This document shows, one piece after another, positions 35,450 to 47,516 of a stretch of 64,000 bases of DNA. The stretch spans positions 1 to 64,000 of the forward strand of contig JAXGGA010001025.1 in the NCBI GenBank assembly GCA_038373865.1, read 5' to 3'. The first letter of the stretch is position 1; the number at the start of each line of letters is the position of its first letter. The notes beneath the pieces are model-generated. The model searched no databases, had not been told where the DNA came from, and saw only the letters and a program-made list of their open reading frames with translations. The translations under genes were made by a program, and so were the position numbers. The DNA comes from Uloborus plumipes. Its lineage: Eukaryota; Arthropoda; Arachnida; Araneae; Uloboridae.

Positions 35450-37034
35450 AAAGTTCAGCTTACAAACAGGTTTTATATAATTTCAAATTATTTCGAAGTG
35501 TGTTTCCTTTAAAAGTTTAAATAATGATTCCTGTGTCGTTTAGAGCCAACTTATACAGTGTGAGCGACGACAAACGGATAGTTTTCGACTGATGATACTA
35601 GTCCGCTGGCGGGTTCGGAGCGGAATCAAGTTTCATAAGAATCGTCTTTGCTATAGTGTGCCTTGCTTACACTGAGCAGTGTACCGTAGAGCACAGCATG
35701 TTGGCTTACGAAGCATTTATTTCAAAATTTCAAAATCTCGTGCTTTTACAACTTCTACAATCTCCAAATCCCTAAATTCAAGTCCTTGCGCTTTATCTAT
35801 TTATTTATTTTTCTCAGGATATTCCCCTGCTCTTGCCCCACAAGCACATCATACTGACCGATTGAAGAAGACAGTCAAACATAAAATAGCGGTAATCCGG
35901 CAATTGAAAATAAAATCTTGTAACCGCAGATTGTACGTTTTCCAGTAAAGGCTTGGAAATTTACTTTGAAGCAAATGGACAAGAGTCTTATAACAGTTTC
36001 TAAACACAATTTGCACTTAAAATCTTCAGATTTAAACCCTTGCGCTTTATTTACATTTTTTTTTTTTTTTTTTGAGAATAAAGCCACTTGTTCTTTTCCC
36101 ATAAGCACACCCAACTGACAGATCTAAACAAGTCAACCAAATAGGAAATTGTGTCAATTGATGGTAAACTATTAACTGCAGATACTAACTTTTTCAATAA
36201 AGGCTTGAAAACTTTCATTAAAGCAAATGGACAAGTTATACAATATTTTCTGAACACAACATGAACTTCAATGGACATTAAATTACAAATTTTGGTTTTG
36301 AAATGATATACCTTTTAGTAAAATAACAAGAACTTTCCGGTTTCCGCCAATCACGCCCATACGCCAATAAAAATAAAGTAATTTTTCGCTCGAAACCATG
36401 TTAATTATTTATAGCACAAAAGATGAAAATTATTCACCACAATACAAATTCATTGCATTGAATTTTTCAAAATGAAAGTTAAAAGTGCTTGAAACTTAGT
36501 AATGTTTTACTACTTATTTTGTTAGAGTAGTCATAGGTAATTCTGGCAAATTTAAATGCTCATAAAATTATTAATGGAATAACATTGTATTTTTAAAACC
36601 TTGAATTTATTCAAGGACGCAATAATAGGTTAGGATTTTTTCAGAACTAAACAGAAGAAAAGAAAAGAGAAAACAACATTATTGATTATATTTTGTAGCT
36701 CTCTTCACGAACGTAGAGCTAAATTTTGTTTTTCTAATTTCTTTGCAGTATTTTAAAAGTTCTTGATAAACATAAATTACGTATTACTGATGTGTTTGTA
36801 AAACTACTTTTGCAAAGATAACCTTCAGCCGATCAATTCAATTCTCTTATGAAATTTGTAGTTATATTTCATTAAAATTTTGAAATTACTATCAAAATAT
36901 TAAAATAAATAAAATACATTAGGAATCTATGCATTCATATTTAAAATATATTTTGAAATTGAGTTCTAAACTCAATTGCATTGTGTAAGGAGAAATAGAA
37001 CTGGAAAGAAGCATGAGTCATATAATAGGATATA

Positions 37035-38454
37035 CACTGCTCGACATTGAAAATGCAACACCAAGAAGGAGTGGTCAGAAATTGATGAAATTTGGTAAGA
37101 AGACAGAGACAGCATGGAACAATAAGTGATATTTATTTCAAAATAAATAAGCAAAATTTAGAGCGAGGACGGCGTCGGCTCAGTAAGAAGTAGGACCACC
37201 GCGGACAGCGATGCACAAAGAAACACGTCTAGGCATGGAGTCAATAAGCCTGCGGATGGTGTCCTGAGGGATGGCACTCCATTCCCTTTCAACCATTTGC
37301 CACAGTTCGTCCTCTGAACGAGGCAGTGGCAGGTTCTGCAAACGGCGTTCAATCACGTCCCACACATGTTCGATTGGTGACAAGTCAGGAGAGTATGGTG
37401 GCCAGGAAAGCATCTGTACACCTCATAGAGCATGTTGGCTGATTCGAGCACTGTGAGGCCGGGCGTTATCCTGTTAAAAAATTGCATTTGGCAGACCCTG
37501 AAGGTAGGGGATTGCCACCGGCCGCAGTACATTATCTACATATCGTTGGGCCGTCATAGTGCCCCGAATACGAACTAGAGGTGATACGGAATTGTATGCA
37601 ATAGCGCCCCAAACCATTATGCCACGTTGTCGCGCTGTGGGGCGTTCCACAGTTCCTGCCGGATTCGATCTTTCTCCATGTCGACGCCACACACGTATGC
37701 GATGACTATCGCTGGACAAACAGAAGCGGTATTCATCTGACAACACTACGGTTGGCCATTCTGCCATCCACGTCGCTCTGGTCCGGCACCATTCCAAACG
37801 TTGGAGTCTGTGCTGTGAGGTCAATGGCAGTCTTCTTAGCGGGAGCCGTGATTGCAGGCCACGTGCAACCAGTCGACGGGAAATGGTTCTGGTCAACACA
37901 GGAACGTCCAGGGTACCTTGCACGTGTTGCAGAATCGACGTACAAGTGACTTGCGGGTCTGCCACAGCTTGTCGGTGAATCCGTCGATCCAAGCGGTCTG
38001 ACGTCACTCTGGCTGCACCTGCACCCTTCAATGTGGCTACATTTCCTCTTTCCAACCATCTCCGACACAGCCGATGCACAGTGCTTGCATCCATGTGGGT
38101 ATCAGCTGCAATTTGACGTATAGACCAACCTCCCCTTCTCAGTCCGATCACCATACCCCGTGTAAAGTCGTCTATATGCTGGAAGTGTCTTCATTGAGGA
38201 CGGCGTGGCATTTCCTCCTATCACACGTATCCTTCGAGACAAAAACCAAATTTCTCCGATAATTAGTCTGGCAGAAAAACCAACATGAACATAGCCCACT
38301 TTTCAACTTCATTCTCTTATATCTTACTTCACGTGCGTCAGAGAGCTGCGCATTTCATATCATTTGCATAACTCAGTGACGTGCGTCTACGGTAAAATTT
38401 GCATGAATTTCTGACCACTCCTTCTTGGTGTTGCATTTTCAATGTCGAGCAGTG
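37035..38454 (-). mobile_element. Tc1-like transposon copy 2, 1420 bp
   Basis: Same ends as copy 1 (CACTGCTCGACATTGAAAAT and complement), flanked by TA at 37033-37034 and 38455-38456. It differs from copy 1 by a 10-base stretch near the left end (AGCATGGAAC around 37112), one base near 38263 and scattered substitutions. It lies in the flank of Gr copy B only, so it arrived after the flank duplication or was lost from the other copy. Confidence 0.94.
37180..38211 (-). pseudogene. Tc1-like transposase with three nonsense codons
   Basis: From the ATG at 38211 the frame is continuous but for three stops: TGA at 38191-38193 (copy 1 has CGA), TAA at 37474-37476 (copy 1 has CAA) and TGA at 37423-37425 (copy 1 has CGA). 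The frameshift of copy 1 is absent. The open middle block (38154-37474) includes SIRQIAADTHMDASTVHRL and VVLSDEYRFCLSSD; the last block (37413-37180) has YSPDLSPIEHVWDV. The two copies have different lesions, so each died independently. Confidence 0.9.
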
Positions 38455-38463
38455 TAAAAGAAA

Positions 38464-38494
<31 letters not shown>

Positions 38495-40223
38495 TTATAG
38501 TTCTAAAGATTTAATAAAACTCTCATCCTTATTTGTTTTTAGTATTATAAAATTAAATTATATTAACTCTGTATTATTTTATGGAGAATAAATGAATAAT
38601 TTATTTTAAACTACCTAAATACAAACCAATATATAGCATATACGATGTTTATTGCAAAAATGTTTCAGATTGTGCGCAACTAAGAATGCACTTTTATTGT
38701 CGTGGGAAAATTATATGTATCAAAATTGCTTGAAATTCCGGGTTAGTTCTGAATGAATGGTAAACTTTTCTCAACCAGAAAAACCACTTGACTACATTAT
38801 CATATAACTTTTGACAAACCTTTAGCTGTGAGCAAGTACATTCAAGCAAGAAAACCTAAATATGTAACAAAATGAGATGTTCGTTTGCTTGCGGCTTGTG
38901 CACTGAGAAAACTATTAGGTCTAGAAACAAAATGAAAATACATATCGTAGTTTTCGCAGAAGTTGGCTACGTTGGGTACCTAATTACCAAACACTAATAT
39001 TTTGAAAAATTGTTTTTTCTTCTTTTAACATATTTTATGCGATTTTCAGAGTTTAAGCCTTATAAGTTAAAAAATATATATCTTTCTCATCATGTAGCAA
39101 CCACCGAAGCTGTTTTGTTAAGTGGGCAGGCACGCTATGCAGTTCAACAATCCTGCATGTAATCGGGAAGAAAGTTAGTGGCATGCATTTAAGGAGAAAA
39201 TAGCCAATTCGCGCTTTCTATCGGCTTGTTTTTTAAATTTTGATGCACAGTTAAAAACAGAGAAACCAAAGTATGCTAAATATTTATGAGCAGCCAAATT
39301 TCTACATGCCTTCAGTGTTAAGTATAAAAAAGTTCTCTGAAAAAGTGAAATAGCTCTTTTGATTTCTTTAGTCTGAGACATTACGCACAGTAAAAAACGA
39401 AATGAAAGGATAACTGCACCAGTGGAATCAAAGGAAAAAATTCAGCAACGAAGTGAACAATACTATGGCAGAAGATCAATTTACTACAGAGGCAAGATTG
39501 ATTTCATGAAAATAATCATATTACGGGAAACTAAAAGGAAAGAACATCGTCTTTAAAACTTGTTGAAAAGAAGATTTGTACACAATTAATAAATACTCGG
39601 TAACATTGTTTTTATTTAATGTTTAGTGTCAGCAAAAATACTTTAATGAAACACAAAGAACTGTTTTAAGGAAAGGATATGCAATGTAAAAAAAAATTAA
39701 GAGAGGTTCCTGGAAAATAATGAGCCTAAATTCTGCCAGTAACATAGCTGCAAAATTAACAGAAAAGTTTCCGTTTAAAGGTCAGAAAAGTTCCTGAAAT
39801 AAACTTTGAATTTCTCTGAAGAATTCAGAAACGTTCCCAATAAAAGCGAATCACGTTTCTGGAATTAATCTAAAGCCTTCTAAGAACACTTAGATTCGTT
39901 TCCCGTGAATGGTTGGAGCGTAAGGGGTGCTGATTTTCCACGAAAGCTGTTAAAGATACGTAGCAAGATGTTTCCGAATCTAATGCAGAGATGCAAACAG
40001 CGAAGTGCTTATTTGCTTGCAGTTCTAGCAAAGCTGACGTCCAGAAACTGACATTTTGCCCCAAATAGGATTTCAGCCAGTCTGGAAGGACAGTAGTTGT
40101 GCGAATGTAGAAGTGCTTAATAAAAACGTTTAGTATATTTTGAAACCAGTAGTTAAACATATTTTTCTCAACAGTGAGATGCCTGCCTACTTGCAAACTT
40201 TTTGCTGCCTAATCACCAGATCT

Positions 40224-41408
40224 TTATTTCTCCTCTGAGAGAGGAAATGTCTTAATAATCAAAAAATAGCTGGCAACAGTGGTAATAATGCCAAAGATTA
40301 ATCCTTTTCGTATAGGCATAATACCGCCTATGGTTAGTGATGGATCTTGTTGCAGCTTCATAGTTAGCATCATCACCTCCCTAGAGAAATTCAAGTCTCT
40401 CCCTAAACTAAAAACCACATTACACACGTCAGTATTAGCACTGGAAATATCTGCAGCGAATGAGATCATTCCACACAAAAGACAGGTCATAAAAACCGCA
40501 TTCCAAATAGATCCAAGAAGAATATTTGAATGAGCTAAAGTGCCTGTAAAATAATCATACATCACTATAAATACAATGATTGAGACATATACAACGCTAA
40601 CAAAGGTTAAACAGTTTAAGTTTTCATCTGCAATGTGTACAGTCTTTCGCAAAAAGTCGTAACACTCATGATGTTTTGTGAGCTTTAAAGGTGCAGTGTC
40701 CATACGTTGACAAAGGTCTCTAAATAATTCTTTCAAGTTCCAGGAAAGTACGCAGTGTAACGTGAGAAATACATTGGATGGTAAAAGGGAAACTGTAGGG
40801 GATATAACTCTAAATATCCTGATTATTAAATCAATATGTTTTGATCGCTTTGTAAAAACAAATTTATAATGATATTTTAAAAATTCATATTCACTAGCCT
40901 CAGAAATTTTAATTTGCATGTACATTTGAGTTAAAGTGATACTTATTAAGAAAACTGAAAATACAGCTGTGAGATATTTTGCTCTTTTATACTTTTTTAG
41001 AAGTTCACAAGATGCTGGGATGCTTGTGATTATTTTGATTATCTCACCAAAACCCTTTTGTTTCATTCTTAGCAGGATATTCAAATAAAGGGCTAGGAAT
41101 AAGACAGCAAAATACGTCGAGTGATCAAATGTGTAGCCTGTTTGAAAAGAACTCTTGACTAAAAATATCAACGTGATCAATATAATCAGCATTAACATAC
41201 TTGCAAATACCATAAATAAGTACTTGAAAATTTTAATGACGAAGTTTAAATTCTGAAATGTATTTAGACCACAAATGAAAAGCAATATCTGCACAGGTTT
41301 GTAGATGCGACAGCACTCTGAGGATTTGGTTGGATCTTGATCATTTGCTTGAGGAGCTATGAGAGAAAACGTCGGCGTAAAATTTTGTTCTTTCAAATGT
41401 TCGACCAT
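40224..41408 (-). CDS. Gustatory receptor-like 7TM protein, copy C (intact)
   Basis: A single-exon ORF of 394 residues, ATG at 41408, TAA at 40224. Hydrophobic segments lie at about 38-50, 62-84, 98-112, 143-162, 197-219, 267-286, 299-318 and 368-387, the pattern of an arthropod Gr. The C-terminus carries SYFLIIKTF (380-388), a degenerate form of the Gr signature TYhhhhhQF. The size fits the family (usually 350-450 residues). Grs form ligand-gated cation channels in sensory neuron membranes with the N-terminus inside; the ligand cannot be guessed. It is the only intact member of three tandem minus-strand copies and is nearest to copy B in sequence. An olfactory receptor is less likely in a chelicerate. 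Confidence 0.85.
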   Translation of the reverse strand: MVEHLKEQNFTPTFSLIAPQANDQDPTKSSECCRIYKPVQILLFICGLNTFQNLNFVIKIFKYLFMVFASMLMLIILITLIFLVKSSFQTGYTFDHSTYFAVLFLALYLNILLRMKQKGFGEIIKIITSIPASCELLKKYKRAKYLTAVFSVFLISITLTQMYMQIKISEASEYEFLKYHYKFVFTKRSKHIDLIIRIFRVISPTVSLLPSNVFLTLHCVLSWNLKELFRDLCQRMDTAPLKLTKHHECYDFLRKTVHIADENLNCLTFVSVVYVSIIVFIVMYDYFTGTLAHSNILLGSIWNAVFMTCLLCGMISFAADISSANTDVCNVVFSLGRDLNFSREVMMLTMKLQQDPSLTIGGIMPIRKGLIFGIITTVASYFLIIKTFPLSEEK

Positions 41409-43590
41409 TTTTTAGTTTCGTAACTTAAGTTCTGTTTATTTTTCCTTCTTATGCAAGGGTAGACTTTTACTCCAAATAAAATGTTTTCACGCAAAATTCC
41501 GTTAATTAGTTACAATTTTAGAAAATAAAGACTATTCAAAATACAAATTCACAAAAAACTGTCTCTCTAGAAATTAAAGTTAAGGGGTTCTTGGTATTTA
41601 GTATGGTTTTGATGTATCTGGTATGAGAGTAACCATTTGTAATTCAGACAAAAGACAAATTTTTAAAAATGATATAATGAAATTAGAACCGTATTGTTGA
41701 AACCATAAATCCATTCAAAGAAACAACACAATAAATATAACCTTTTACTAGCAAAGCATTAGTATAATTGATTGTATTATGTAACTTTCATATTGCAACA
41801 AAAGTTTCAAAATTTATTTTCGGGTCTTTAACGTATTATGAATATTTTTAATAAACGTAAGTAATTTATCATTGATTTATTTTCGACAGAAGCATACTTT
41901 TATGAAAATTCTTTTTAAGAGGTAAGTTTTTCGTGTAATTATTTGTTTTCTAATGTATAATATTAACATTAATAATCGTAATTGCTATGAAAATTATTAA
42001 TAAAATAAGTTGTTTTTATTTTGTTTAAGTTTCGAAATGCATTATATTCGCAGTAAATTTATACTTTCAGCAGTAAAATTATATATTTTACACTAATTGC
42101 AATCGTACAATACATTTATTTGAATACTAACATTTTATTGCAAGAATTACATCTGCAATTATTGCTATATGCAGTAAATCCAACTTCGATTTCTTCTCAG
42201 AAAGTGAGAAACTTACATCTCTAGAAAAGGATTATCTTGAATCTGTTTATCGATAAGACTTCCCATAATAGTTTCGGGGGAGGGTTGGATTCCGGGAGGG
42301 GGGGGAGAGACAATTTTTGCTGCCTTGTACACATAATTTGAATTTTTTAGTCATAAATGTTGAAATAAACCTTTAGAGGTTTAGAGGCATTTAAAAACAT
42401 TAGTAATATGTCTTTCATTTGACGAGCTACTAGCTCAAGTGCACTTTCACATTAGTAACATGGATCTAGTTGTAAGAGTAATGCTTTGAGCAGAATAAAT
42501 TATGCCCAAATGTTTTTACACGGAAAATTTTCGAAATTGTTACAGTAAACGCACACTTTTAGTCGGTTTCGATGTGAAACAGAAAAGAGGGGTCGGGGCC
42601 TTGTTTTGGAAATGTTTCGAAATTGAAATCTTGAAAACGTAATTATAGGCGATCTTTATTTGACAGAGTGAGGTTTGAGGAATCACCACTATTGTTTCTT
42701 TAAAATGTAGCTTTAAAAACGCCCTTTTAGATCATCCTTGACACGTTAAGAATAAGGGAAGCTCAAGGCTGCTCCCACAGAAACTTTATGAAGTCTTAAG
42801 ATATGCGCCATCTTGGTAACGGAATGGAAGAGATGGGGTTTAGGAAATCTTTGACGAAATTCTTCCAAAATTGTAGTTTCGAAACACAATTTTAGATTAT
42901 CCTTGGCTTCTTGGCTATATTAATGAGAGAAGAAATTCAGATTTCTTCCCCTCGAATTTCTTCGAATGGAAGTTCTAAATACTCACTTGCTGGCCATTGA
43001 TGTCGACAGAAGAAAAAATTGGTTTTCCAAGTAAAATTTCTTTCAAACATCTAGATTAGAGTTAGAAACCAAAATTATTGTTACACTCTGCATCTGCTCA
43101 TGTACCACATCGATAAAAAACAGGTCTTAGCAATGCCAATCGCGCACTGAAATAGGAAAATCCATAGAAACTTCTTCAGTTAGTTAGGCTAAAAACGTTG
43201 CAAGTGCTATAGCCACACTTTGATAAACAAAAAAATTCTTTATGATAAGCCTAGTTAGTGAAATCCTAGAAAATCCTCAATTTCCTCGCTCAAAAGCAGA
43301 AAAGCAAAAATTTAACTACTCCTAACTCATTAAGTCTTTTCTCGATGAGTAAGAGTTAGGTTGGAGTTAGGTTGAAAGTATGATTGTCACTCAAAGTGAA
43401 TATAATTTCGATTTAGAAAAGTATGGCTCATTGTAATATCTCTGTATAAATTATTTTAGTGCGCCTTGTTATATGAAGCTCTTGTCAAATGTTTCCTTCG
43501 GAAAAAAATACAATTGTTCAGCTACTGTCATTGAATATTTATCTTTGGAAAAGTGAGTTGTTCCACTTTTGTACTAAAAGATATAACTGA
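41409..43590. other. Upstream flank of Gr copy C and non-coding sequence
   Basis: The first ~500 bases (about 41490-41780) align loosely with the flanks of copies A and B (AAAGACTATTCA, AATTC(A/G)GACAAAAG, CATTGTATTTTTAAAACC-like text). The promoter-side sequence was therefore duplicated with the gene but has diverged more. Around 42560-42960 are degenerate ~95-base units as in the hAT elements. G-runs lie near 42296-42306. Confidence 0.5.
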
Positions 43591-43649
43591 GTGTGATTCT
43601 ATTAAGCAAACATCAGCAATTTAAAATATGGAGATGGATCACTTTTACA

Positions 43650-43889
43650 ATGGACAATACAAATGTTCATCGTGTGCAACAACAGTTACATCGAATATTC
43701 AGTTTGAAGCCGGTTTCGGATCAATTGGTTGCTTCATTATTGATTTACAATATTTATTGCCAAGAATTAAAAGATTTCGAAGTTAGTTTTCAAGGGAAAG
43801 ATCCAACTACTTCTTATATGATTTCTCAGGAAAAAAGTCGACAAGGAACAAAATCAAACGATGAAAGATTTTTAAAAAGACAAAGATGA
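43650..43889 (+). CDS. Doubtful small ORF, 79 residues, or exon of an unknown gene
   Basis: ATG at 43650, stop at 43887-43889. The product starts MDNTNVHRVQQQLHRIFSLK and ends DERFLKRQR. Its composition is protein-like (mixed charged and hydrophobic, no low complexity) and it stands out from the neighbouring noise. The frame is open upstream too, and a donor-like GAAG|GTACAT lies just past the stop, so it may be an exon or a retrocopy fragment. I do not recognise the family and found no partner exon. Confidence 0.3.
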   Translation: MDNTNVHRVQQQLHRIFSLKPVSDQLVASLLIYNIYCQELKDFEVSFQGKDPTTSYMISQEKSRQGTKSNDERFLKRQR

Positions 43890-45534
43890 AGGTACATTAA
43901 ATTTATTGTAACGAAATCATTCAAATGTATTTATTTTTTTTTTAAATTCTATAGTTAAGCTCATATCTAATTTTTTTGGAATTTAATTATTGATATGGCA
44001 GAATATGTGTGATTCGTTTTGAATAAGTTTTGCGTAAACTATTTGAGTCTGATACGATCTTTTGTTTAATAAATGCTTTGTAGGGTGTCTCAGCTCTAAG
44101 CTTTACTTCATGATTTGAATATATTTTTGTTTAACTTTGAAGTGCTCAAAAGCGATTTTTATTAATCGCTCTCAAAGAAAGTTCTTTTTAAATACTCCTT
44201 ACTCAATAGGCGGATTTGGTTTTCATGAAGTTCACTAACAAGAATTTTTGTCGTTAAAAATGTTGAAAAGAAGCTTAAGCATATTATTTAAAAGCTATTT
44301 CAGTGACTAAAGAGTTTAATGTTATGATAGAAGGTTGTCTTATGATAGAAGCTTCTAAATGTATTCTCAGTGCTCTGTTCGAAAATGTCTTCGAAAATCT
44401 TCGCTCTAGAAAGGAAAAAAAATATTTTATTTCTTTAACGGAATTATTTTATTCATCAATGAGTTGGCGATCTTTTTAATGCTTTATAATATTTAAAAAC
44501 AAATATTTTTACTCATTTGCAATTTCTAAATCATAACACATGACTAAAAAAAAGAAAAATAGAAAGCTGTCGGGTAACCGGCAGAAATATCAAAACTTTC
44601 AAAAGGCGAATTCGAATGCATTTGTGGACTTAGTTGCCAAACGAGTTAATTCTGCGCATTTTATCGAATGACCTCAACTCCAACTGGCTTGATTTCAAGG
44701 ATATGATCAGAAAACATATTCCATTCCCAGCGGCAGTGTAAAACACTACTTCCGATTTTTTTTACTTTCCATTCTTCTTTGTTGAGCAGCCATTGAAAAA
44801 AAAAAAAAAAACAAGACAGCAATTGTGTCGAGATCTACGTGATAGCGGTTTTGATTAGAACTGATTTGAATAGAGTCAATGCTGAACTCTGACGCGTATA
44901 TTTCCTAATTAAACGAAACAAATGAACTGACTTGTACCTCAGCTTTGATGTTAGATCTTCTGACATTTAGAATGCAATTGAAGATCAACCCTAGTTTTAC
45001 ACATATTAGCAGAGTAGAGAGCTGATATGCGAACATACTGTCTCACTAGAAGTTTAAGGACTTGGGCGAAGAGCAAAACGAAATTCTAACAGCCTAACCC
45101 TAGTCTGGACAAAGTAGGAGGGAAAATTGTACCAACACAATATTTTTAAAATCTACCTTTGTACCTCTAAATGTGAATGAAATATATTTTCTTCATTAAA
45201 AAGCAATGCATTTCAGCCATTTTCACGCAGTCCGAAGTATTCATGAAGTTACTTGTGCAATCAACCGAGCTTTTGCTAATCCGAACTGCGGTTGGTCCTG
45301 CCAGTTTCGGATTATTATCACTTTACTGCGGAATCAAAGAATCTAATGCCCATCGATGAAAAGACAGCAACGAGTGTGTGTTGTAGAGTGGGCCGAATTT
45401 TTTTTTTTTTTTTTGCAATATCAGTTAAAATTTCAGTCGAAGTTTATTATTTTAAAATTATAGTTATCTTTATTTACAAAGTTTAAAATCATCTGCTTTT
45501 AGGATCTCAGCAAGGATACTTCATTACCGTATTT

Positions 45535-45732
45535 AAATTTTCAATTTGAACACTTTTTCGTTCAACATTGAACCGTTCAAGCAACCTTTCCCCACCTAAT
45601 AACTTTTGAATGAACCGTCCGAATGGAATAAACTTTTTTTTGTTTGAAAGATCTCGGAGACGCTTTCCCATACATTCCCATATTTCGCTTTTTGATTTGA
45701 ACCATTTTTCGTTCAATATTGAACCGTTCAGA
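45535..45732. repeat. Direct repeat with GTTCAA(C/T)ATTGAACCGTTCA core
   Basis: TTTTCGTTCAACATTGAACC near 45555 and TTTTCGTTCAATATTGAACC near 45704 are direct copies. Each contains the palindrome GTTCAA.ATTGAAC. About 150 bases apart; nature unknown. Confidence 0.55.
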
Positions 45733-46609
45733 AAAAAAAATGAACATTAGCGTTTACGGGGAATTTAAGTTGAATGTTGATCCTGAACTTAAAGTCGGAT
45801 TTCCTTCAAACTAACTTTGTAAGAAAATGGTTTTGATAAATAATGTTTGTAACGTACTTTTCTGAGTAATCTTCTGTGAGGACTCTGATTCCGACTCCGA
45901 CTCCGCAAACATGGCGGAAATGCAGGCTCAGAAAAAAAAATTACTGACCGTGCAGACGATTTTTTGTTTATTCATTTGTTTTATTTTATTTATTATTATT
46001 ATTTTTTTTTTTTTTTTGGCAGACGATGTTTTTTTTGTAACAAAAATTTTTCATTCACGAGAACATTTTACTCTTTATTTATATTTAACAACTGCCAACA
46101 GATTAAAAGTGAAATTCGAGACATTTTATTAACGGAGGAGTTTTTTTCCTTTTTTTTTTTCCTTTCTTTGATAAAATGTGTTTTGATGCTCTTTGTACTT
46201 TTATTTATTTATTTATTTATTTTATTATTATTATTATTATTATTAATTTTTCAAAACGATGGAGGTTTTTTTCTACGGAGGAACTGTAACAGTTACTCTT
46301 TAAAAGGTGCGACAAAACTTTATTTATTCGTTAATTACTTTTTACGTGTCTATTTCATCTGATTAAAGGGGTATATTTTGCTTTTCGAAATCAGCTCTAA
46401 GTGCTAAAAAGGTATGTTTGACATAATTTTAAGTCTCAGATAATCAAGAGAATAATGATCAGATGCGAGAATGCCGATGTCGATGTACGGGAAAGTAGGC
46501 TCGTTTCTTGACAGAACTTCTTGTTTATTATTATTATTAATAACTTTCCTAGCTCACTAATTTTACCGAGACTTACTACTTAAGTTTAAACTTAATGATT
46601 TCATTTGTA

Positions 46610-46945
46610 CAGATATCAATTGGAATTAGTATAACCAATCGGATTTCTATTGATGTCAATTAAAGCTTTAAGTGATATCCATTGGGATCAGTATCATACT
46701 GACCAGATTTCTATCGATATCTATAAAGCTTCTATTGATTTGATATCCATTGAAATGCTTTCCTACTGACCAAATTTCTATTGATGTCTATAGGGCTTCT
46801 ATGGATATCCATTGAGGTTATGATCAATAGGCTACAGGTATCAATAGCTTCTATCGATACCAATAGAGACATCTATAGAAATCAATTCATATCAATAGAA
46901 CTCTACCGATATCAATAGATTTTTCTATTGATCTCTACGTGTCAT
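46610..46945. repeat. Palindromic minisatellite with ATTGATATCAAT-like core
   Basis: About fifteen degenerate units of (T/C)TCTATTGATATC(A/C)AT(T/A)G on both strands cover ~330 bases. The core is self-complementary, so the region is rich in small hairpins. No coding potential. Confidence 0.7.
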
Positions 46946-47516
46946 TTTTGGCACTCGGGGATTGCCGCGGTAAAGCTATTGCATAGCATTTTTTTATCAA
47001 CTTATGCAATTAGGATACGCTTTACTCAAGACAGCAATTCGTTCACGGATTCCATAGACTTTGACAATCCTGCCTTTTGTACTAACTGGAGACGACATTG
47101 CCAGAGAGAGAGAGAGATGTAGATTTGCCTAAGACTTTCGGTTCTTAGAATGTAAAATTGACACAAGTTAGAGATTTTTCGGTTGGGTGGTTTTGATTCG
47201 GTATAATAAACTCTTTTTTTCCATAGCCTAAGAGCGGTGAAAGATTTTAATTTCAATGCAAACTTTTAATTGAGAGATGCATTTTTTCGTTTTTTTTTTT
47301 TAAATTATACAACGGCCGCCACTTATATGAATCACGCTTGTTCTAAACAGTTTCGATTTAATAAAACGGCTGATTAAATAGTGCGACTAATTTAATGAAG
47401 CTTGAATTTATTCTCTTTTTGAAGAATTGATTCACCAATGCGGTTGGTTCAATTAACCACTGATTCAAATAGCCGGAGTCGACAGTGTAGTATGTTTTCT
47501 GTTTGCCGATGTTTAA

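Larger units (their letters stand above)
35455..40210. repeat. Duplicated upstream flank of Gr copy B, carrying Tc1 copy 2
   Basis: Homologous to 31465-34715, with two differences. A ~200-base extra block lies at about 35555-35755, and a Tc1-like element at 37035-38454 is followed by an ATT microsatellite (about 38466-38496) and ~220 bases absent from the other flank. The same pair of ~250-base tandem units appears at about 35775-36045 and 36045-36290. Confidence 0.75.
43900..47516. other. Non-coding AT-rich sequence
   Basis: No gene supported. It contains T homopolymers (45399-45415, 45999-46018), TTTA/TTA microsatellite at about 46198-46246 and the two local repeats listed separately. Confidence 0.45.

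Noticed and set aside
35555..35760. Possible tRNA-derived SINE (GCGGGTTCGGAGCGG resembles a B box)
   Set aside because: No convincing A box, no 3' tail and no target duplication were found; it may just be an insertion of unknown type.
40279..40533. Plus-strand ORF of 84 codons, also seen at 34775-35029
   Set aside because: Antisense shadow of the conserved C-terminal part of the Gr genes.
45964..46362. Phe/Leu/Ile-rich ORF of 132 codons
   Set aside because: Translation of T-rich homopolymers and TTTA/TTA microsatellites.
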